From: Steromphala cineraria
Taxonomy: Eukaryota; Mollusca; Gastropoda; Trochida; Trochidae
Assembly: GCA_916613615.1 (NCBI GenBank)
Contig: OU744730.1
Span: forward strand, 26,855,406 to 26,919,405
DNA length: 64,000 nucleotides
Reading direction: 5' to 3'
Below the pieces are notes generated by a model, which saw only the letters and a program-made list of their open reading frames with translations, had not been told where the DNA came from and did not search any database. The translations under genes were made by a program, and so were the position numbers. Position 1 is the stretch's first letter, and each line of letters begins with the position of its first letter. Shown piece after piece: positions 63,263-64,000 of this stretch.

Positions 63263-63271
63263 TCATTGCAG

Positions 63272-63451
63272 GTACGAAGTTGGAAGAGGAGAGGAAGCAA
63301 GCAGCTGCCTTAACGCAGGATGGGGAACTCCCCCCTCCCCTGCCCCCCAGACCCACCCGGGGGAACAAGGTGTACCCCAACAAACCCATCGTCCACCCGC
63401 AGGTCAAGATGAAGCCCCTCCACTGGCACCGAATCATCCTCACTGATGTTG
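63272..63451 (+). CDS. Formin-like gene, exon with short FH1 and start of FH2
   Basis: The acceptor is ACTCATTGCAG. Its first two bases complete a Gly codon begun in the previous exon (phase 1), and it ends in phase 1 at donor GTTG|GTCAGT. It encodes a charged stretch (TKLEEERKQAAALTQDGE) that likely extends the coiled coil, then a single proline tract PPPLPPRP at 63,331-63,354, which is a minimal FH1. The linker NKPIVHPQVK leads into MKPLHWHRI (from 63,409), the start of the FH2 actin-nucleating domain. MKPL-aromatic-W-x-RI after a KPxxxP linker is the form seen in FMN/Cappuccino formins, not the Diaphanous, DAAM or FMNL forms. FH1 normally binds profilin-actin and FH2 dimers nucleate and cap filament barbed ends. 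The catalytic body of FH2 is outside the window. Without splicing the frame stops at 63,478. Confidence 0.87.
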
Positions 63452-64000
63452 GTCAGTATACTCGCTTACTTACTATCTAACAAGAAAACGGTTCATGTCT
63501 AGTGGAGTAGTCATTTTTTTTATCAGAGTCGTATTATACGTTTTATTAATCAAGGCAAAACGATTTGGGTACTTAGAACTTTGAAGGAGTTTTCATGCTA
63601 TAACTGCATGATTAAGATACGATCCATTTGAAAGTTACTTTGCTTGTAAATTTGCATATCTTGCAAGTCTTAGAATGTATCTTATTCCACAAAAATCCGA
63701 GTCAAACGAGTCAAAATTCACTTATGTTAGAGGTTACCATAAATTTCATTACCTAGTCTGTCATCCAGACCCTAAAGCAAAAATATTTAATTGATGATCA
63801 ACCCATTCTAGAAAAGTATAGCAAGTCTAGATCACTCAGCTTTAGGAAGCATCATTTTGTTATCGTACATGAACTGTTTAAAAATGTTGTCAATATTGAA
63901 AAAAAACCTTCTTAGACTAAATGTTAGTCTATTCATTACCATATGTGTAGTGTGTCAACAATGGATCATAAGTCCTTGTCAAATTAATAATTATATTGAA
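63452..64000 (+). other. Start of the next formin intron, continuing past the window
   Basis: Begins with donor GTCAGT after the FH2 start. It contains a family B copy (63,755-63,933) and otherwise AT-rich sequence. The remaining FH2 exons must lie downstream. Confidence 0.7.
63755..63933 (+). repeat. Family B repeat copy with internal deletion
   Basis: Both ends are present (TAGTCTGTCATCCAGACCCT and AGACTAAATGTTAGTCTA). About 20 bp around the TCTGAAGTTAAAG and GGGCTCC block are missing. Confidence 0.7.

Larger units (their letters stand above)
58646..63271 (+). other. Intron between DEP exon and FH1/FH2 exon
   Basis: A phase 1 intron of 4,626 bp bounded by GTGAGT and TTGCAG. It holds a family B copy near 60.5 kb, a family A copy near 61.1 kb, a diverged tandem duplication near 61.4-61.65 kb and a CTTTAC-type pyrimidine repeat just before the acceptor. 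I see no further convincing exon, but a small phase-1 exon extending FH1 could be missed by eye. Confidence 0.65.

Overview
This is nuclear DNA from an animal. Coding sequence is confined to a few short exons with consensus GT/AG splice sites, separated by introns of 4.6 to 35 kb. The rest is AT-rich noncoding DNA with microsatellites, many low-copy tandem duplications and dispersed short palindromic elements that resemble MITEs. The compact exons, AT-rich introns and repeat style suggest an invertebrate. A marine lophotrochozoan is possible, but the sequence does not settle the phylum.

I can support only one protein-coding gene. It lies on the + strand and runs off the right end of the window, and it encodes a formin-type actin nucleator. 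Two separate coding first exons both end in phase 0: exon 1a (22,242-22,604) and exon 1b (40,656-40,799). Either one joins in frame to a large shared exon (57,673-58,645), which encodes a DEP-like domain, a long polar linker and a coiled coil. That exon ends in phase 1 and joins exon 3 (63,272-63,451), which encodes a very short proline-rich FH1 and the start of the FH2 domain (MKPLHW motif, FMN/Cappuccino style). Most of FH2 lies beyond the window. DEP followed by coiled coil, FH1 and FH2 is not an arrangement I know from the named animal formin classes. This is the best candidate for something undescribed here.

Layout: 1-21,500 is upstream noncoding DNA or undetected 5' UTR introns. It has two weak first-exon candidates (donors at 1,903 and 15,259), a foldback element (4,942-5,134), a CT/GT microsatellite (8,476-8,750), a 22-G run, a 60-bp minisatellite and a double CRE palindrome. 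The stretch 21,000-22,241 looks like the promoter and 5' UTR of exon 1a. 22,605-40,655 is intron, with promoter-like DNA from about 38,000. 40,800-57,672 is intron with several tandem arrays, including a five-unit array of about 100 bp just before the DEP exon. 58,646-63,271 is intron ending in a CTTTAC-type pyrimidine repeat. Two dispersed families recur: family A (about 330-360 bp, TTAAAGGGGCAGTAGCAC termini, five full-length or nearly full-length copies plus a fragment) and family B (about 180-200 bp, seven or more copies).

Short motifs occur more often than chance would predict: GCAGACGAC (8 exact, both strands), the CLEAR-type E-box palindrome GTCACGTGAC (4 exact) and full CRE sites TGACGTCA (5). 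Motif counts were made by eye and need a computed check.
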